Under the pieces are notes generated by a model. It was given only the letters and a program-made list of their open reading frames with translations, had not been told where the DNA came from and did not search any database. Positions 1-9,036 of a DNA stretch of 34,710 nt are shown here, in pieces. How positions within the stretch are numbered: position 1 is the first letter of the stretch; each line of letters opens with the position of its first letter. The DNA comes from Alphaproteobacteria bacterium (lineage in GTDB: Bacteria; Pseudomonadota; Alphaproteobacteria; Geminicoccales; Geminicoccaceae), in assembly GCA_009908425.1 (NCBI GenBank), contig JAAAPF010000089.1, positions 1 through 34,710 of the forward strand. Reading direction: 5' to 3'. The position numbers and the translations under genes are program-made.

Positions 1-730
1 GGCCGGGGATGAGCCGGCCGCTGTCCTTGGCACCGGCGCGGCGCTTGATCCAGCTCTCGAACAGATCGCCGAGCTGGGCGACGACCCCGAGCGCGGCCCC
101 CAACAGCGCCGAGCCGGCGACGAAGGGCAGCGCGAACACCTCGGCCATGACGACGCCCACCGCGCCGGCGCCGACGATGCCGCCGACGAAGCCGGCCCAG
201 GTCTTGTTCGGGCTCCAGCGCGGCGCCAGCTTGGGACCACCGATGGCGCGCCCGGCGAAATAGGCGGTGGTGTCGGCGGCCCAGACCGCCGCGAACAGAA
301 AGAGGACGAAGACGAGACCGTCGTCGGTGGCGTTCCGGAGCCAGACCAGCATCGTCGGGGCGACGCCGATATAGAGAACGCCGAAGCCGAACCAGCCGGC
401 GGGCCAGCCGCGCAGGCGGGCGAGTCCGGCGAGCAGCACCGCGATACCGGCGACGGCGGCGAGGCCGACCCAGCCGGCGACGAGCTTGCCGAGGAGAATG
501 CCGGCGACGGCGGCGAGCGCCGTCGGCACCGCGACGTAGCCCGCGAGCTCGCGGCGGCCGTGGCGCCGGGCGGCGAGCCGGCCCCATTCCAGGGCCATCA
601 GGGCGGCCACGACGGCCACCAGCGTCGAAAAGCTCCACCCGCCCGCGACCGCGTCGGCGACGACGATGGCGGCGAGCGCGAGGCCCGAGAGCACGCGCTG
701 CCACAGCTCGCGGCGCGCGCGCTCAGCCAC
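1..730 (-). CDS. cdsA: Phosphatidate cytidylyltransferase CdsA (partial, C-terminus beyond window)
   Basis: This integral membrane enzyme converts phosphatidic acid and CTP to CDP-diacylglycerol, the precursor of bacterial phospholipids. Translating the minus strand from the GTG at 728-730 gives 243 residues of hydrophobic, multi-pass protein. It contains the conserved stretch WAADTTAYFAGRAIGG, then SPNKTWAGFVGG, and near the window edge IKRRAGAKDSGRLIPG, the first half of the family signature (K-D-x-x-x-x-x-P-G-H-G-G). The gene is therefore cut just before the GHGG part, and roughly 25-35 residues are missing. The GTG start overlaps the uppS stop by 8 nt (GTGGCTGA), and no better start lies downstream. 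The order uppS-cdsA at the end of an rpsB-tsf-pyrH-frr run is classical for Proteobacteria and supports the call. Confidence 0.93.
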   Translation of the reverse strand, partial: MAERARRELWQRVLSGLALAAIVVADAVAGGWSFSTLVAVVAALMALEWGRLAARRHGRRELAGYVAVPTALAAVAGILLGKLVAGWVGLAAVAGIAVLLAGLARLRGWPAGWFGFGVLYIGVAPTMLVWLRNATDDGLVFVLFLFAAVWAADTTAYFAGRAIGGPKLAPRWSPNKTWAGFVGGIVGAGAVGVVMAEVFALPFVAGSALLGAALGVVAQLGDLFESWIKRRAGAKDSGRLIPG

Positions 731-1469
731 CGGAGGCCCCGTAACGCCGCTCGCGCCGAGCGTACTCGTCGAGGGCGGCTCGAAAATGGGCGTGGTCGAA
801 GTCGGGCCAGGCCACCGGGCTGAAGACGAACTCGGTATAGGCCAGTTCCCACAACAGGAAGTTCGACAGCCGCTGCTCGCCGCTGGTGCGGATCAGCAGA
901 TCGGGGTCGGGGACCTCGCCGGCGAGGCGGGTCCCGATCAGCTCGGCGGTGACGTCGGCGGGGTCGAGGTCGCCGGCCCGCGCCGCCGCCGCCAGCTCGC
1001 GCGCCACCCGGGTGATCTCCTGGCGGCTGCCGTAGTTGAGGGCGAAGGTGACCACCGCCCCGGTGTTGGCGCGGGTGGCGGCGCGCGCCTCGTCGATCAG
1101 CTGGCGGACCTCGTCGTCGAACGGCGCGAGATCACCCAGAAAGCGCAGGCGGACGTTGTTCTCCACCATCGTCTTGAGCTCGCGACGCAGATAGAACCGC
1201 AAGAGGTTCATCAGGTCGTCGATCTCGGCCGGCGCCCGGTTCCAGTTCTCCGTGGAGAAGGCGTAGAGGGTGACGTAGCCGATACCGAGGTCGCGCACCG
1301 TCTCGAGAACGGCGCGTACCGAGCCGGCTCCCTGCTGATGACCGAACATGGCCGGCCGCCCGCGTTCGCGTGCCCAGCGGCGGTTGCCGTCCATGATGAT
1401 GGCGACGTGGACGGGCAACCGGTGGCCGCCGTCGGCGGTCGTCGCCCGCGGGGCCGGCTGGCTCGACAT
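723..1469 (-). CDS. uppS: Isoprenyl transferase (undecaprenyl pyrophosphate synthase)
   Basis: A 248-residue cis-prenyltransferase that adds isopentenyl units to farnesyl diphosphate to make undecaprenyl diphosphate, the lipid carrier for peptidoglycan and polysaccharide synthesis. The signature HVAIIMDGNRRWARERG lies near residues 21-37, with the catalytic Asp at 27 in MDGNRRWA. The motif YAFSTENWNR follows, and the C-terminal substrate-binding block RTSGEQRLSNFLLWELAYTE is present. Length matches the family. The ATG at 1467-1469 was chosen because it lies 2 nt after the frr stop codon and leaves the usual short N-terminal lead. It is co-transcribed with frr upstream and cdsA downstream, which overlaps it by 8 nt. 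Confidence 0.97.
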   Translation of the reverse strand: MSSQPAPRATTADGGHRLPVHVAIIMDGNRRWARERGRPAMFGHQQGAGSVRAVLETVRDLGIGYVTLYAFSTENWNRAPAEIDDLMNLLRFYLRRELKTMVENNVRLRFLGDLAPFDDEVRQLIDEARAATRANTGAVVTFALNYGSRQEITRVARELAAAARAGDLDPADVTAELIGTRLAGEVPDPDLLIRTSGEQRLSNFLLWELAYTEFVFSPVAWPDFDHAHFRAALDEYARRERRYGASGG

Positions 1470-1471
1470 CA

Positions 1472-2041
1472 CTAGACCGTCAAAATGTCCTTTTCTTTGG
1501 ACTGCAACATGTCGTTGATGGTCTGGACGTGGCGGTCGGTCATCGCCTGCACTTCGTCGGCGAAGAGCTTGTGGTCGTCCTGCGAGATGTGGCCGTCGCG
1601 CTCCAGCCGCTTGAGGTCGTCCATGCCGGCGCGGCGGACGTTGCGCACCGCGATGCGGGCCTGCTCGGCGTACTGGTGCGCGACCTTCACGAGCTCCTTG
1701 CGGCGCTCTTCGGTGAGCTCGGGGATGGGGATGCGGATCAGCGTGCCGTCGACCACCGGGTTGAGCCCGAGCCCGGCGTTGCGGATCGCCTTGTCGACCT
1801 TCTGGATGTTGCCGCGGTCCCAGACCGCGATGGTGATCATCCGCGGCTCGGGGACGTTCACGGTGCCGAGCTGGTTGATCGGCATCTCGGTACCGTAGGC
1901 CTCGACGTGCACCGGCTCGACGATGCTCGCCGACGCCCGGCCGGTCCTCAGGCTCTGCAATTCGTGGCGGAAGGCGGTCACCGCGCCGTCCATCCGGCGC
2001 TCCAGATCGTCGAGGTCGGGCTCGGTCTGCTCTTCGGTCAT
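1472..2041 (-). CDS. frr: Ribosome recycling factor
   Basis: A 189-residue RRF that, with EF-G, splits the post-termination ribosome. The protein shows the expected charged three-helix bundle: an N-terminal helix ending in [19 protein letters not shown], then the domain II segment with [23 protein letters not shown], and the C-terminal helices with [29 protein letters not shown]. Length is normal (about 185 in most bacteria). The start ATG overlaps the pyrH stop in an ATGA tetranucleotide at 2038-2041, indicating translational coupling. uppS starts 2 nt after its TAG stop. Confidence 0.98.
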   Translation of the reverse strand: MTEEQTEPDLDDLERRMDGAVTAFRHELQSLRTGRASASIVEPVHVEAYGTEMPINQLGTVNVPEPRMITIAVWDRGNIQKVDKAIRNAGLGLNPVVDGTLIRIPIPELTEERRKELVKVAHQYAEQARIAVRNVRRAGMDDLKRLERDGHISQDDHKLFADEVQAMTDRHVQTINDMLQSKEKDILTV

Positions 2042-2778
2042 GCCGCCTGATCCTCTTCTTCGGTGATGATGGTGTGGGCACCCCGGCCGCGCATCACCTC
2101 ACCGTAGGCACCCGCATCTTCGGCCGAAAAGACGATGATCGGAATGTGACTGTCGCGCGCGAGCGAAATGGCCGAGGCGTCCATCACCTTGAGGTCGTCG
2201 GCGAGGACCTGCAGATAGCTCAAGCGGTCGTAGCGCCGCGCGGTCGGGTCACGCTTGGGATCCGCCGAGTACACCCCGTCCACCTGCGTCGCCTTCAACA
2301 ACGCGTCGCAGCCGACTTCGGCGGCACGCAGGGCGGCGGCGCTGTCGGTGGTGAAGAACGGATTGCCGGTGCCCCCGGCGAAGATGACCACCCGCCCCTT
2401 CTCCATGTGGCGGATGGCGCGCCGGCGGATGTAGGGCTCGCACACCGACGCCATCGGGATCGCCGACATGACGCGGGTGGGAAGCCCCGCGGACTCGATC
2501 ACGCTCTGCACGGCGAGCGCGTTGATGACGGTGGCGAGCATGCCCATATAATCAGCGGTTGTGCGCTCGATGCCGTCGGCGACGGCGGCCGAACCGCGCA
2601 GCATGTTGCCGCCCCCGATCACCAGGCACTGCTCGACGCCGAGGGCGTGGACCGCCACCACCTCTTCGGCCAAACGCCCGAGGAACTGGGGATCCTGGCC
2701 GAACCCGCGCCCACCCATGAGCGCCTCGCCCGACATCTTCAAGAGCACGCGGCGGTAAAGCGGGCTGGCGTCATTCAT
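2038..2778 (-). CDS. pyrH: Uridylate kinase (UMP kinase)
   Basis: A 246-residue amino-acid-kinase-fold UMP kinase that phosphorylates UMP to UDP in pyrimidine nucleotide synthesis; family members are hexamers regulated by GTP and UTP. Visible motifs are [15 protein letters not shown] at the N-terminus (phosphate-binding Lys and Gly), the GGGN turn near residue 60, and [20 protein letters not shown] followed by [19 protein letters not shown] near the ATP site. An in-frame start also exists at 2841, but it would add an Arg-rich low-complexity tail. The ATG at 2776-2778 has a GAGGT ribosome-binding site about 6 nt upstream and gives the normal length. frr overlaps its stop by 4 nt. Confidence 0.97.
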   Translation of the reverse strand: MNDASPLYRRVLLKMSGEALMGGRGFGQDPQFLGRLAEEVVAVHALGVEQCLVIGGGNMLRGSAAVADGIERTTADYMGMLATVINALAVQSVIESAGLPTRVMSAIPMASVCEPYIRRRAIRHMEKGRVVIFAGGTGNPFFTTDSAAALRAAEVGCDALLKATQVDGVYSADPKRDPTARRYDRLSYLQVLADDLKVMDASAISLARDSHIPIIVFSAEDAGAYGEVMRGRGAHTIITEEEDQAA

Positions 2779-2829
2779 GGCGGGACCTCGGCGGCGGGGG
2801 CGGCGGCGGACCGGCACGAGGCCCGCCCG

Positions 2830-2858
2830 CACCAACGGCACCCCGACAACCGCTGGTG
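2830..2858 (-). other. Hairpin in the tsf-pyrH spacer
   Basis: In the 92-nt gap between tsf and pyrH, CACCAACGG (2830-2838) pairs with CCGCTGGTG (2850-2858). In the minus-strand RNA this gives a 9-bp stem with one G-U pair and an 11-nt loop. No U-run follows, so it is not a typical intrinsic terminator. It could be an RNA processing, stability or attenuation element that separates abundant rpsB-tsf mRNA from pyrH. Only the inverted repeat is seen; the function is inferred. Confidence 0.4.
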
Positions 2859-2870
2859 TACGACAGACCG

Positions 2871-3797
2871 TCAGCCACCCGCAAGCTGGGCGACCTCGGC
2901 GGCGAGGTCGGTCTCCTCCTTCTCGACGCCCTCGCCCAGCACGAACTTGACGAAGCCGCCGATCGTCACCGGTGCCCCGAGCGCCTCCGCCCGCGCCGCG
3001 ACGAAGTCCTGCACCTTCTTGTCGGTGTCGATGACGAAGACCTGCTCGTTGAGGACGACCTCCTCGTAGAACTTGCGGAGGCGGCCTTCCACCATCTTCT
3101 CGATGATGTTGTCCGGCTTGCCGCTGGCCTTGGCCTGGTCGACGAGGATGGCGCGCTCGTGCTCGATCAGGGCGGGGTCGAGGTCGTCGACCGTCACCGA
3201 CTGCGGGCTGGAGGCGGCGACGTGCATCGCCACCTGCTTGGCGATGTCGGCGAGCTGGTCGTAGTCCGTCGACGGCGAGCGCACGCCGACGAGCACGCCG
3301 ATCTTGCCGAGCCCCGGCGCGACCTGGGCGTGGACGTAGCCGCCGACGACGCCCTCGTCGACCCGCACCGTGGCGGTGCGTCGCAGCCGCATGTTCTCGC
3401 CGATGACGCCGATGGCGTTGGTGATCTCGTCCTCGACGGTGCGCCCCGTCGGCAACTCGAGCCTCTTGAGCGTCTCGACGTCGCCGTCGGCCTCCGGCGC
3501 CCGGCGCGCGATCGCGCTCACCATCTCTTGGAAGCTCTCGTTGCGGGCGACGAAGTCGGTCTCGGCGTTGACCTCGACCAGCGCCCCGGTGTTGCCCTCG
3601 AAGGCGATCCCGACGAGGCCGTCGGCGGTGGTGCGTCCCGCCTTCTTCTGCGCCTGCGCCAGTCCCTTCTTGCGCAGCCAGTCGGACGCCGCCTCGAGAT
3701 CGCCGTCGCTCTCGGCGAGCGCCTTCTTGCAGTCCATCATGCCGGCGCCGGTCTGCTCGCGGAGTTGCTTGACGAGCGCGGCGGAAATCTCAGCCAT
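2871..3797 (-). CDS. tsf: Elongation factor Ts
   Basis: A 308-residue nucleotide exchange factor that regenerates EF-Tu-GTP. The N-terminal UBA-like domain, residues about 5-45, reads [20 protein letters not shown] then [10 protein letters not shown]. The core signature TDFVARN of the EF-Tu-binding region follows near residue 80, then two EF-Ts dimerisation repeats. Length is typical. The ATG at 3795-3797 is preceded by a strong AGGAGGAG ribosome-binding site with good spacing, which fixes the start. It lies 32 nt downstream of rpsB, the near-universal rpsB-tsf pair, and is followed by a hairpin-bearing spacer before pyrH. Confidence 0.98.
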   Translation of the reverse strand: MAEISAALVKQLREQTGAGMMDCKKALAESDGDLEAASDWLRKKGLAQAQKKAGRTTADGLVGIAFEGNTGALVEVNAETDFVARNESFQEMVSAIARRAPEADGDVETLKRLELPTGRTVEDEITNAIGVIGENMRLRRTATVRVDEGVVGGYVHAQVAPGLGKIGVLVGVRSPSTDYDQLADIAKQVAMHVAASSPQSVTVDDLDPALIEHERAILVDQAKASGKPDNIIEKMVEGRLRKFYEEVVLNEQVFVIDTDKKVQDFVAARAEALGAPVTIGGFVKFVLGEGVEKEETDLAAEVAQLAGG

Positions 3798-3829
3798 GTC
3801 TCCTCCTGAAGACTTCTGGGCCCGCCGGC

Positions 3830-4681
3830 TCACGTGGCCGCGGGCGTCTGCTCCTCGCCGGCGGGCGCGGCTTCGCCGGCCGGCGCGCTCTCGGTCGCGG
3901 GCGCGGCGGGCGCCTCCGCCGGCGCTTCCTCCTCCTCGACTTCGTCTTCGACCTGATCCTCGAGGGCGCCCATGTCGACGCCGGAGGCGTGCATCTCGGC
4001 ACGGATGCCGTCGAGCACCGCCCCCACCATCAACTCGCAGTAGAGGTTGATCGCGCGACTGGCGTCGTCGTTGCCCGGGATCGGGTAGGTGACGCCCTCC
4101 GGGCTGGAGTTGCTGTCCACCACGGCGACCACCGGGATCCCGAGCTTCTTGGCCTCGGCGATCGCCAGCTGCTCCTTGTTGGTGTCGATCACGAACAGCA
4201 GGTCCGGCAGTCCGCCCATGTCCTTGATGCCGCCGAGCGCCCGCTCCAGCTTGTCGCGCTCGCGGTTGAGGAACAGCAGCTCTTTCTTGGTGAGGCCGCT
4301 GTTCTCCTCCGAGAGCCGGCCCTCGATCTCGCGCAGCTTCTTGATCGAGTGCGAGATCGTCCGCCAGTTGGTCAGCATGCCACCGAGCCACCGGTGGTTG
4401 ACGAAGTACTGCCCCGATCGCCCGGCCGCTTCGGCGACCGGCTCCTGGGCTTGGCGTTTGGTCCCGACGAACAGCACCCGGCCGTTGTTGGCGACCGTCT
4501 CGCGCGTCACCATCAGCGCCCGGTGCAGCATCGGCACCGTCTGGGTGAGGTCGATGATGTGCACGCCGTTGCGGCTGCCGAAGATGTAGGGCGCCATGCG
4601 CGGGTTCCAGCGGCGCGTGACGTGCCCGAAATGCACGCCGGCCTCCAGCAGCTGGCGCATGGTGAAGGTGGGAAAGGTCAT
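3830..4681 (-). CDS. rpsB: 30S ribosomal protein S2
   Basis: A 283-residue S2 protein of the small ribosomal subunit. The N-terminus shows [20 protein letters not shown] and [17 protein letters not shown], both diagnostic. Further on are [14 protein letters not shown] and [29 protein letters not shown]. The C-terminal 40 or so residues are an Ala/Glu/Pro-rich acidic extension, seen in other alphaproteobacterial S2 proteins and probably disordered. The ATG at 4679-4681 was chosen because sequence upstream of it lacks S2 similarity. A candidate promoter lies about 110 nt upstream. It heads the rpsB-tsf-pyrH-frr-uppS-cdsA run. Confidence 0.98.
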   Translation of the reverse strand: MTFPTFTMRQLLEAGVHFGHVTRRWNPRMAPYIFGSRNGVHIIDLTQTVPMLHRALMVTRETVANNGRVLFVGTKRQAQEPVAEAAGRSGQYFVNHRWLGGMLTNWRTISHSIKKLREIEGRLSEENSGLTKKELLFLNRERDKLERALGGIKDMGGLPDLLFVIDTNKEQLAIAEAKKLGIPVVAVVDSNSSPEGVTYPIPGNDDASRAINLYCELMVGAVLDGIRAEMHASGVDMGALEDQVEDEVEEEEAPAEAPAAPATESAPAGEAAPAGEEQTPAAT

Positions 4682-4789
4682 CGTTCCGTCCTGGTCCGGT
4701 TGAGCCACCGCGGGCTGAGGCCGCCCGTCCCAGACGTGCGGCACCGGACGCGACCTGGAGGGCCGCACGCCCGCGTGCGAGGTATCGGG

Positions 4790-4818
4790 GGTATAGGTGT
4801 GCTGCCGCCGGGACGCAA
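4790..4818 (-). promoter_or_regulatory. Candidate sigma-70 promoter for rpsB
   Basis: On the minus strand, TTGCGT (4813-4818) and TATACC (4790-4795) are separated by exactly 17 nt, in the 164-nt gap between dnaE and rpsB. The -35 element is weak (TTG conserved) and the -10 shares its TATA core with the consensus. The leader to the rpsB ATG would be about 100 nt, long enough for S2-type autoregulation, but I did not identify an S2-binding fold. Confidence 0.4.
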
Positions 4819-4833
4819 GCACCGAGCGGCGAC

Positions 4834-4845
4834 GAACCCGGGTTC
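4834..4845. repeat. 12-bp perfect palindrome after the dnaE stop
   Basis: GAACCCGGGTTC reads identically on both strands and directly abuts the dnaE stop codon. It has no spacer and no U-run, so it is a poor terminator. It could be a protein-binding dyad or chance in this GC-rich sequence. It lies upstream of the candidate rpsB promoter. Confidence 0.35.
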
Positions 4846-7800
4846 CTACACCACGTCGCGGACCGCCGCCACCCCCGCCAGCACCGCCACGTCCGGGCGC
4901 CGCGCCGGCGGCAACAGGGCGGTGTCGGGGAGGTCGATCAGCACGCGTTCGCCCGCGGCCTCGCCGGGCACGCTCAAGCGCACCCGCGCCGCCCCCTTCG
5001 CCTCGCCGGCGAGCAGGGGGATCAGCCGGTCCACCGCCTCGCCACCGGCGAGTTCGATCTCGACCAGCGAGCGCTCGTCGCCGAGCGCCGCGCTCAACGG
5101 CTCGATGTCGCGCGCGACGAGGCGGACGTCCTCGCCGTCGAGCCGGCCGTCGGCGTGGACCAGCAGCGGTTCGGTGCGGTCCAACAACTCGCGCACCTGG
5201 CCGAGCAGATCGCCGTAGACGGTGATTTCGCCCTGACCGCTCGGGTCCGACAGCGTCACGAACGCGAAGCGGCCGCGCGCGCCGGTGCGCTCCTGGCGGG
5301 CCACCGCGATGCCGGCCAGCTTCAAGACGCGCGGGCCGTCGCCGCCGGCGACCAGCGGTGCGACCTCGGCGAGCGGCACGGTGCCGAGACGCTGAAGAGG
5401 GCGGCGGTAGCCGTCGAGCGGATGCGCCGAGAGGAAGAACCCGAGCGCCTCGTGCTCCTGTTCGAGCACCTGGAGCATCGCCGCCTCGCCGCGCTCGGTG
5501 ATCGCCGGCTTCGGGATCGCGACGTCGGCGCCGAGCCCGTCGAACAGGCCGGCCTGACCGCCCTCGCGGGCGTCGACGACGGCCTGGCCGTAGCGCAGCG
5601 CCCCGTCGACGGCGTCGAGATGCGCCGCCCGGGACGGCCCGAAGCCGTCGAGCGCGCCGGCGCGGATCAAGCCTTCCAACAGCCGCCGGTTGAGTACGCG
5701 CGGACCGACGCGGCCGACCAGATCGAAGATGTCGGTGAACGGGCCGCCGGCGCGCCGCTCGGCGACCAGGCTGGTCATCGCCTGCTCACCGACCCCTTTG
5801 ATGGCGGCGAGCGCGAAGCGGACGGCACCGGCGTCGTCGCCGTCGGGCAGCCGCTCGATGGCGAACAGCACCTCGGAGCGGTTCACGTCCGGCGGCAGCA
5901 GCGCGATGCCGTGCTGGATCATCTCCTCGCGGGCGTTGGCCAGCCGGGCGTGGTTGCCGCGGTCCATCGTCATCGACGCCGCGAAGAAGGCGAGCGGGTA
6001 TTTCGCCTTCAGATAGGCCGTCTGGTAGGCCAAGAGCGCGTAGGCCGCCGCGTGGCTCTTGTTGAAGCCGTAGGAGGCGAACTTGGCGACTTGCTCGAAG
6101 ATGGTGGTGGCGAGGCCCTCGTCGAGCCCTTTCGCGATCGCGCCGTCGATGAACACCCCGCGCTGCTGGTTCATCTCCGTCTGGATCTTCTTGCCCATGG
6201 CCCGGCGCAGGAGATCGGCGGCGCCCAGCGAGTAGCCCGCGAGCTCCTGGGCGATCCGCATCACCTGTTCCTGGTAGATGATGACGCCGTTGGTCTCCTC
6301 CAGGATCGGCCGCAGCTTGTCGTGCAGGTATTCCGGATGCTCACGGCCGTGCTTGACGGCGATGTAGCGCGGGATGTTGTCCATCGGGCCCGGCCGGTAG
6401 AGCGACACCATGGCGATGATGTCCTCGAAGCAGTCGGGCTTGAGTTCCTTCAAGGCCGCCTTCATCCCGCCGGATTCCAGCTGGAACACGCCGGTGGTCT
6501 CGGCCCGGCTCATCAGCGCGTAGGGCGCGGGATCGTCGAGCGGCAGCTGGTCGAGCTCGAGCGGCACGCCGAGCGCCTCGTTGACGAAGGCCTCGGCCTT
6601 CTCGAGCAGCGTGAGCGTGGTGAGGCCGAGGAAGTCGAATTTGACGAGGCCCACCTTCTCCACCGCCTTCATGTCGAACTGGGTCACCGGCATCGGCGAG
6701 CGCGGGTCGCGGTAGAGCGGCACCAGCGCGTCGAGCGGACGGTCGCCGATGACGACGCCGGCGGCGTGGGTCGAGGCGTGCCGGGGCAGCCCTTCCAGCT
6801 TGCGCGCCGTCGCCAGGAGCTGGGCCACCTGCTCGTCGGCCCGGCGCTCCTCGTCCAGTCGCGGCTCCAGCTCCAGCGCCTGCTCGATCGTCGGCGGGTT
6901 CGCCGGATTGTGGGGGATCAACTTCGAGATGCGGTCGACCTGGCCGTAGGGCATCCCCATCACCCGGCCGACGTCGCGCACCACCGCCCGCGCCTGCAGG
7001 CGGCCGAAGGTGATGATGTGGGCGACCTTGTCGTCGCCGTACTTGTCCCGGACGTAGTCGATGACCTCGTCGCGCCGATCCTGGCAGAAGTCGATGTCGA
7101 AGTCCGGCATCGACACCCGCTCCGGGTTCAAGAACCGCTCGAACAGGAGGCCGAAGCGCAGGGGATCGAGGTCGGTGATCTCGAGCGACCAGGCGACCAC
7201 CGAGCCGGCGCCGGAGCCGCGGCCGGGGCCGACCGGAATGCCGCGGCCCTTGGCCCAGCGGATGAAGTCGGAGACGATCAGGAAATAGCCCGGGAACTGC
7301 ATGTGCACGATGATCCCGAGCTCGAAGTCGAGCCGGTCGCGGTAGCGCTGCAGCACCGCCTCGCGATCGTCGTCATCCCCGAGCCGGGAGACGACGTGGC
7401 GCTCCAGGCGGCGCTCCAGACCCGCCGCCGCCTGCACCCGCAGCTCCTCGGCCTCGTCGCGGCCCGCGCCGACCTCGTAGGGCGGCAGGATCGGATCGCG
7501 CGGGGAAATCATGAAGGCGCAACGCCGTGCCACCACCACCGTGTTGGCGACAGCCTCCGGCAGATCCGCGAACAGCTCGGCCATCTCGACGGCGGTCTTC
7601 AAGCGGTGCTCGGGGCTGGTGCGCGGCCGGTCCTCCTCGATCAGCCGGCGGCCGTGGGCGATGCAGGCGAGCACGTCCTGGGCCTCGTGCTCGTCGCCGC
7701 CGACGAAGCGGACGTCGTTGGTGGCGACCAGCGGCAGCTCGCGGGCGTAGGCCTGATCGACGAACCAGTCCTCGGTCCGGGCCTCGGCGTCGCCGCCGGT

Positions 7801-8322
7801 GCGGATGAGCTCGACGTAGAGCCGATCCCCGAACACGCCGGCGAGTTGGGCGAGCGCCGTCTCGGCATCGGCTTCGCGGTGCGCCAACAGCAGCCGGCCG
7901 AGCGCACCCTCGGGACCGCCGGTGAGCACGATCAGGCCCTCGTGGTGGGCCCCCAGGCGGTCGAGCGTCACCCACAGCTCGCGGACCTCGCCCGCGAGAT
8001 ACGCCGCCGACAGCAGCTTCAAGAGCGAGCCGTAGCCGGCCTCGTTCTGGCAGAGGACGGTGAGGTCGCCGACGATCGGTTCGCCGCGCTCGCTGGTGGC
8101 GATCGAAACCGGCAACAGGCAGCCGACGATCGGCTGGACGCCCTTGGCCGCCGCCTTCTGGCCGAAGTCGAAGGCGCCGAAGAGGGCCGCCCCGTCGGTC
8201 ATCGCCACCGCCGGCATGGCAGCGGCGCGGCAGGCCTCGATCAGGCGGTCGGGCCGGACCGTACTCTCCAACAGCGACCACGCCGTGCGGACACGCAGGT
8301 GCACGAAGGCGGGCTCGCTCAT
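4846..8322 (-). CDS. dnaE: DNA polymerase III subunit alpha
   Basis: The 1158-residue replicative polymerase catalytic subunit. Domains in order are a PHP domain (about 1-270), the C-family polymerase core, a helix-hairpin-helix segment ([17 protein letters not shown]), and an OB fold near residues 950-1040. The core holds [10 protein letters not shown] near 366-375 and PDFDIDF at 406-412, supplying two catalytic Asp residues; the third is in [12 protein letters not shown]. The start ATG at 8320-8322 overlaps the lolD stop as ATGA, so the two are coupled. Family members usually begin HLRVHSAYSLLEG; here the PHP segment reads [13 protein letters not shown], with the metal-site His replaced by Arg. 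That fits loss of PHP metal binding, as in many proteobacterial DnaE proteins. Length is normal for alphaproteobacteria. Confidence 0.98.
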   Translation of the reverse strand: MSEPAFVHLRVRTAWSLLESTVRPDRLIEACRAAAMPAVAMTDGAALFGAFDFGQKAAAKGVQPIVGCLLPVSIATSERGEPIVGDLTVLCQNEAGYGSLLKLLSAAYLAGEVRELWVTLDRLGAHHEGLIVLTGGPEGALGRLLLAHREADAETALAQLAGVFGDRLYVELIRTGGDAEARTEDWFVDQAYARELPLVATNDVRFVGGDEHEAQDVLACIAHGRRLIEEDRPRTSPEHRLKTAVEMAELFADLPEAVANTVVVARRCAFMISPRDPILPPYEVGAGRDEAEELRVQAAAGLERRLERHVVSRLGDDDDREAVLQRYRDRLDFELGIIVHMQFPGYFLIVSDFIRWAKGRGIPVGPGRGSGAGSVVAWSLEITDLDPLRFGLLFERFLNPERVSMPDFDIDFCQDRRDEVIDYVRDKYGDDKVAHIITFGRLQARAVVRDVGRVMGMPYGQVDRISKLIPHNPANPPTIEQALELEPRLDEERRADEQVAQLLATARKLEGLPRHASTHAAGVVIGDRPLDALVPLYRDPRSPMPVTQFDMKAVEKVGLVKFDFLGLTTLTLLEKAEAFVNEALGVPLELDQLPLDDPAPYALMSRAETTGVFQLESGGMKAALKELKPDCFEDIIAMVSLYRPGPMDNIPRYIAVKHGREHPEYLHDKLRPILEETNGVIIYQEQVMRIAQELAGYSLGAADLLRRAMGKKIQTEMNQQRGVFIDGAIAKGLDEGLATTIFEQVAKFASYGFNKSHAAAYALLAYQTAYLKAKYPLAFFAASMTMDRGNHARLANAREEMIQHGIALLPPDVNRSEVLFAIERLPDGDDAGAVRFALAAIKGVGEQAMTSLVAERRAGGPFTDIFDLVGRVGPRVLNRRLLEGLIRAGALDGFGPSRAAHLDAVDGALRYGQAVVDAREGGQAGLFDGLGADVAIPKPAITERGEAAMLQVLEQEHEALGFFLSAHPLDGYRRPLQRLGTVPLAEVAPLVAGGDGPRVLKLAGIAVARQERTGARGRFAFVTLSDPSGQGEITVYGDLLGQVRELLDRTEPLLVHADGRLDGEDVRLVARDIEPLSAALGDERSLVEIELAGGEAVDRLIPLLAGEAKGAARVRLSVPGEAAGERVLIDLPDTALLPPARRPDVAVLAGVAAVRDVV

Positions 8323-9032
8323 GGCGCGGTCTCCTCGGCGGCGGCGGGGGCGGGCTCGGCGGCGAGCCGACCGTGGGCGAGAACGTACACGCGATCCAAC
8401 CGACGCGCGAGGCGGCGGTCGTGGGTGGCGATCAGCGCACTCGCGCCGCGCGCCCGCAGCACCGCCAGAAAGCCGTCGAAGACGTGGGCGGCCGTCTCCT
8501 CGTCGAGATTGCCGGTCGGCTCGTCGGCGAGGACCAGGCCCGGGGCGTTGGCGAGCCCGCGGGCGATGGCGACGCGCTGCTGCTCGCCGCCGGAGAGCTG
8601 GCCCGGATGGTGGGCGAGCCGCTCGGCGAGCCCGACCGCGCCCAAGAGTTCCTCGGCCCGCGCCCGCGCCGCGGCGCGCGAGCTGCCGGCCAGCAGGCAC
8701 GGCAGCATGACGTTCTCGCAAGCGGTGAACTCGGCCAGGAGGTGGTGAAACTGGTAGACGAACCCGACGGCGTCGCGCCTGAGCCGCGTGCGCGGGCGAT
8801 CGCGGCGAGCGGCACGCTCGCCGGCGATCATCACCTCGCCGGCGTCCGGGCGCTCCAACAGGCCGGCGATCTGCAACAGCGTCGACTTGCCCGCCCCGGA
8901 AACGCCGACCAGCGCGGCCACCTCGCCCGCCGCCAACCGCAGGTCGATCCCCTTCAACACCTCGATCCTGGCCGGGCCCTGCTTGAAGCCGCGGCTGACG
9001 CCGTCGAGCACCAGGGCGTCGGGTACCGGCAC
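8319..9032 (-). CDS. lolD: Lipoprotein-releasing ABC transporter ATP-binding protein
   Basis: A 237-residue ABC ATPase that powers release of outer-membrane lipoproteins from the inner membrane to LolA. Walker A GVSGAGKST lies at residues 43-51, the ABC signature LSGGEQQRV at 146-154, Walker B LVLADE at 167-172, the D-loop in TGNLDEET, and the switch His in ATHD at 204. The VSRGF...VLKGIDL N-terminus is typical of the LolD/MacB-type subfamily. The start is a GTG at 9030-9032, 4 nt after the lolC stop. The 3' end overlaps dnaE by 4 nt. Adjacency to lolC distinguishes it from other MacB-like ATPases. Confidence 0.95.
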   Translation of the reverse strand: MPVPDALVLDGVSRGFKQGPARIEVLKGIDLRLAAGEVAALVGVSGAGKSTLLQIAGLLERPDAGEVMIAGERAARRDRPRTRLRRDAVGFVYQFHHLLAEFTACENVMLPCLLAGSSRAAARARAEELLGAVGLAERLAHHPGQLSGGEQQRVAIARGLANAPGLVLADEPTGNLDEETAAHVFDGFLAVLRARGASALIATHDRRLARRLDRVYVLAHGRLAAEPAPAAAEETAP

Positions 9033-9036
9033 CGCC

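Noticed and set aside
2779-2841. Extended pyrH start at 2841
   Set aside because: It adds 21 Arg/Pro-rich residues absent from UMP kinases. The ATG at 2776-2778 has the ribosome-binding site.
5155-8748. Plus-strand open frame of 1197 codons opposite dnaE
   Set aside because: It is antisense to an intact dnaE, rich in Arg/His/Asp/Gly and without any family motif. High GC removes stops from the opposite strand.
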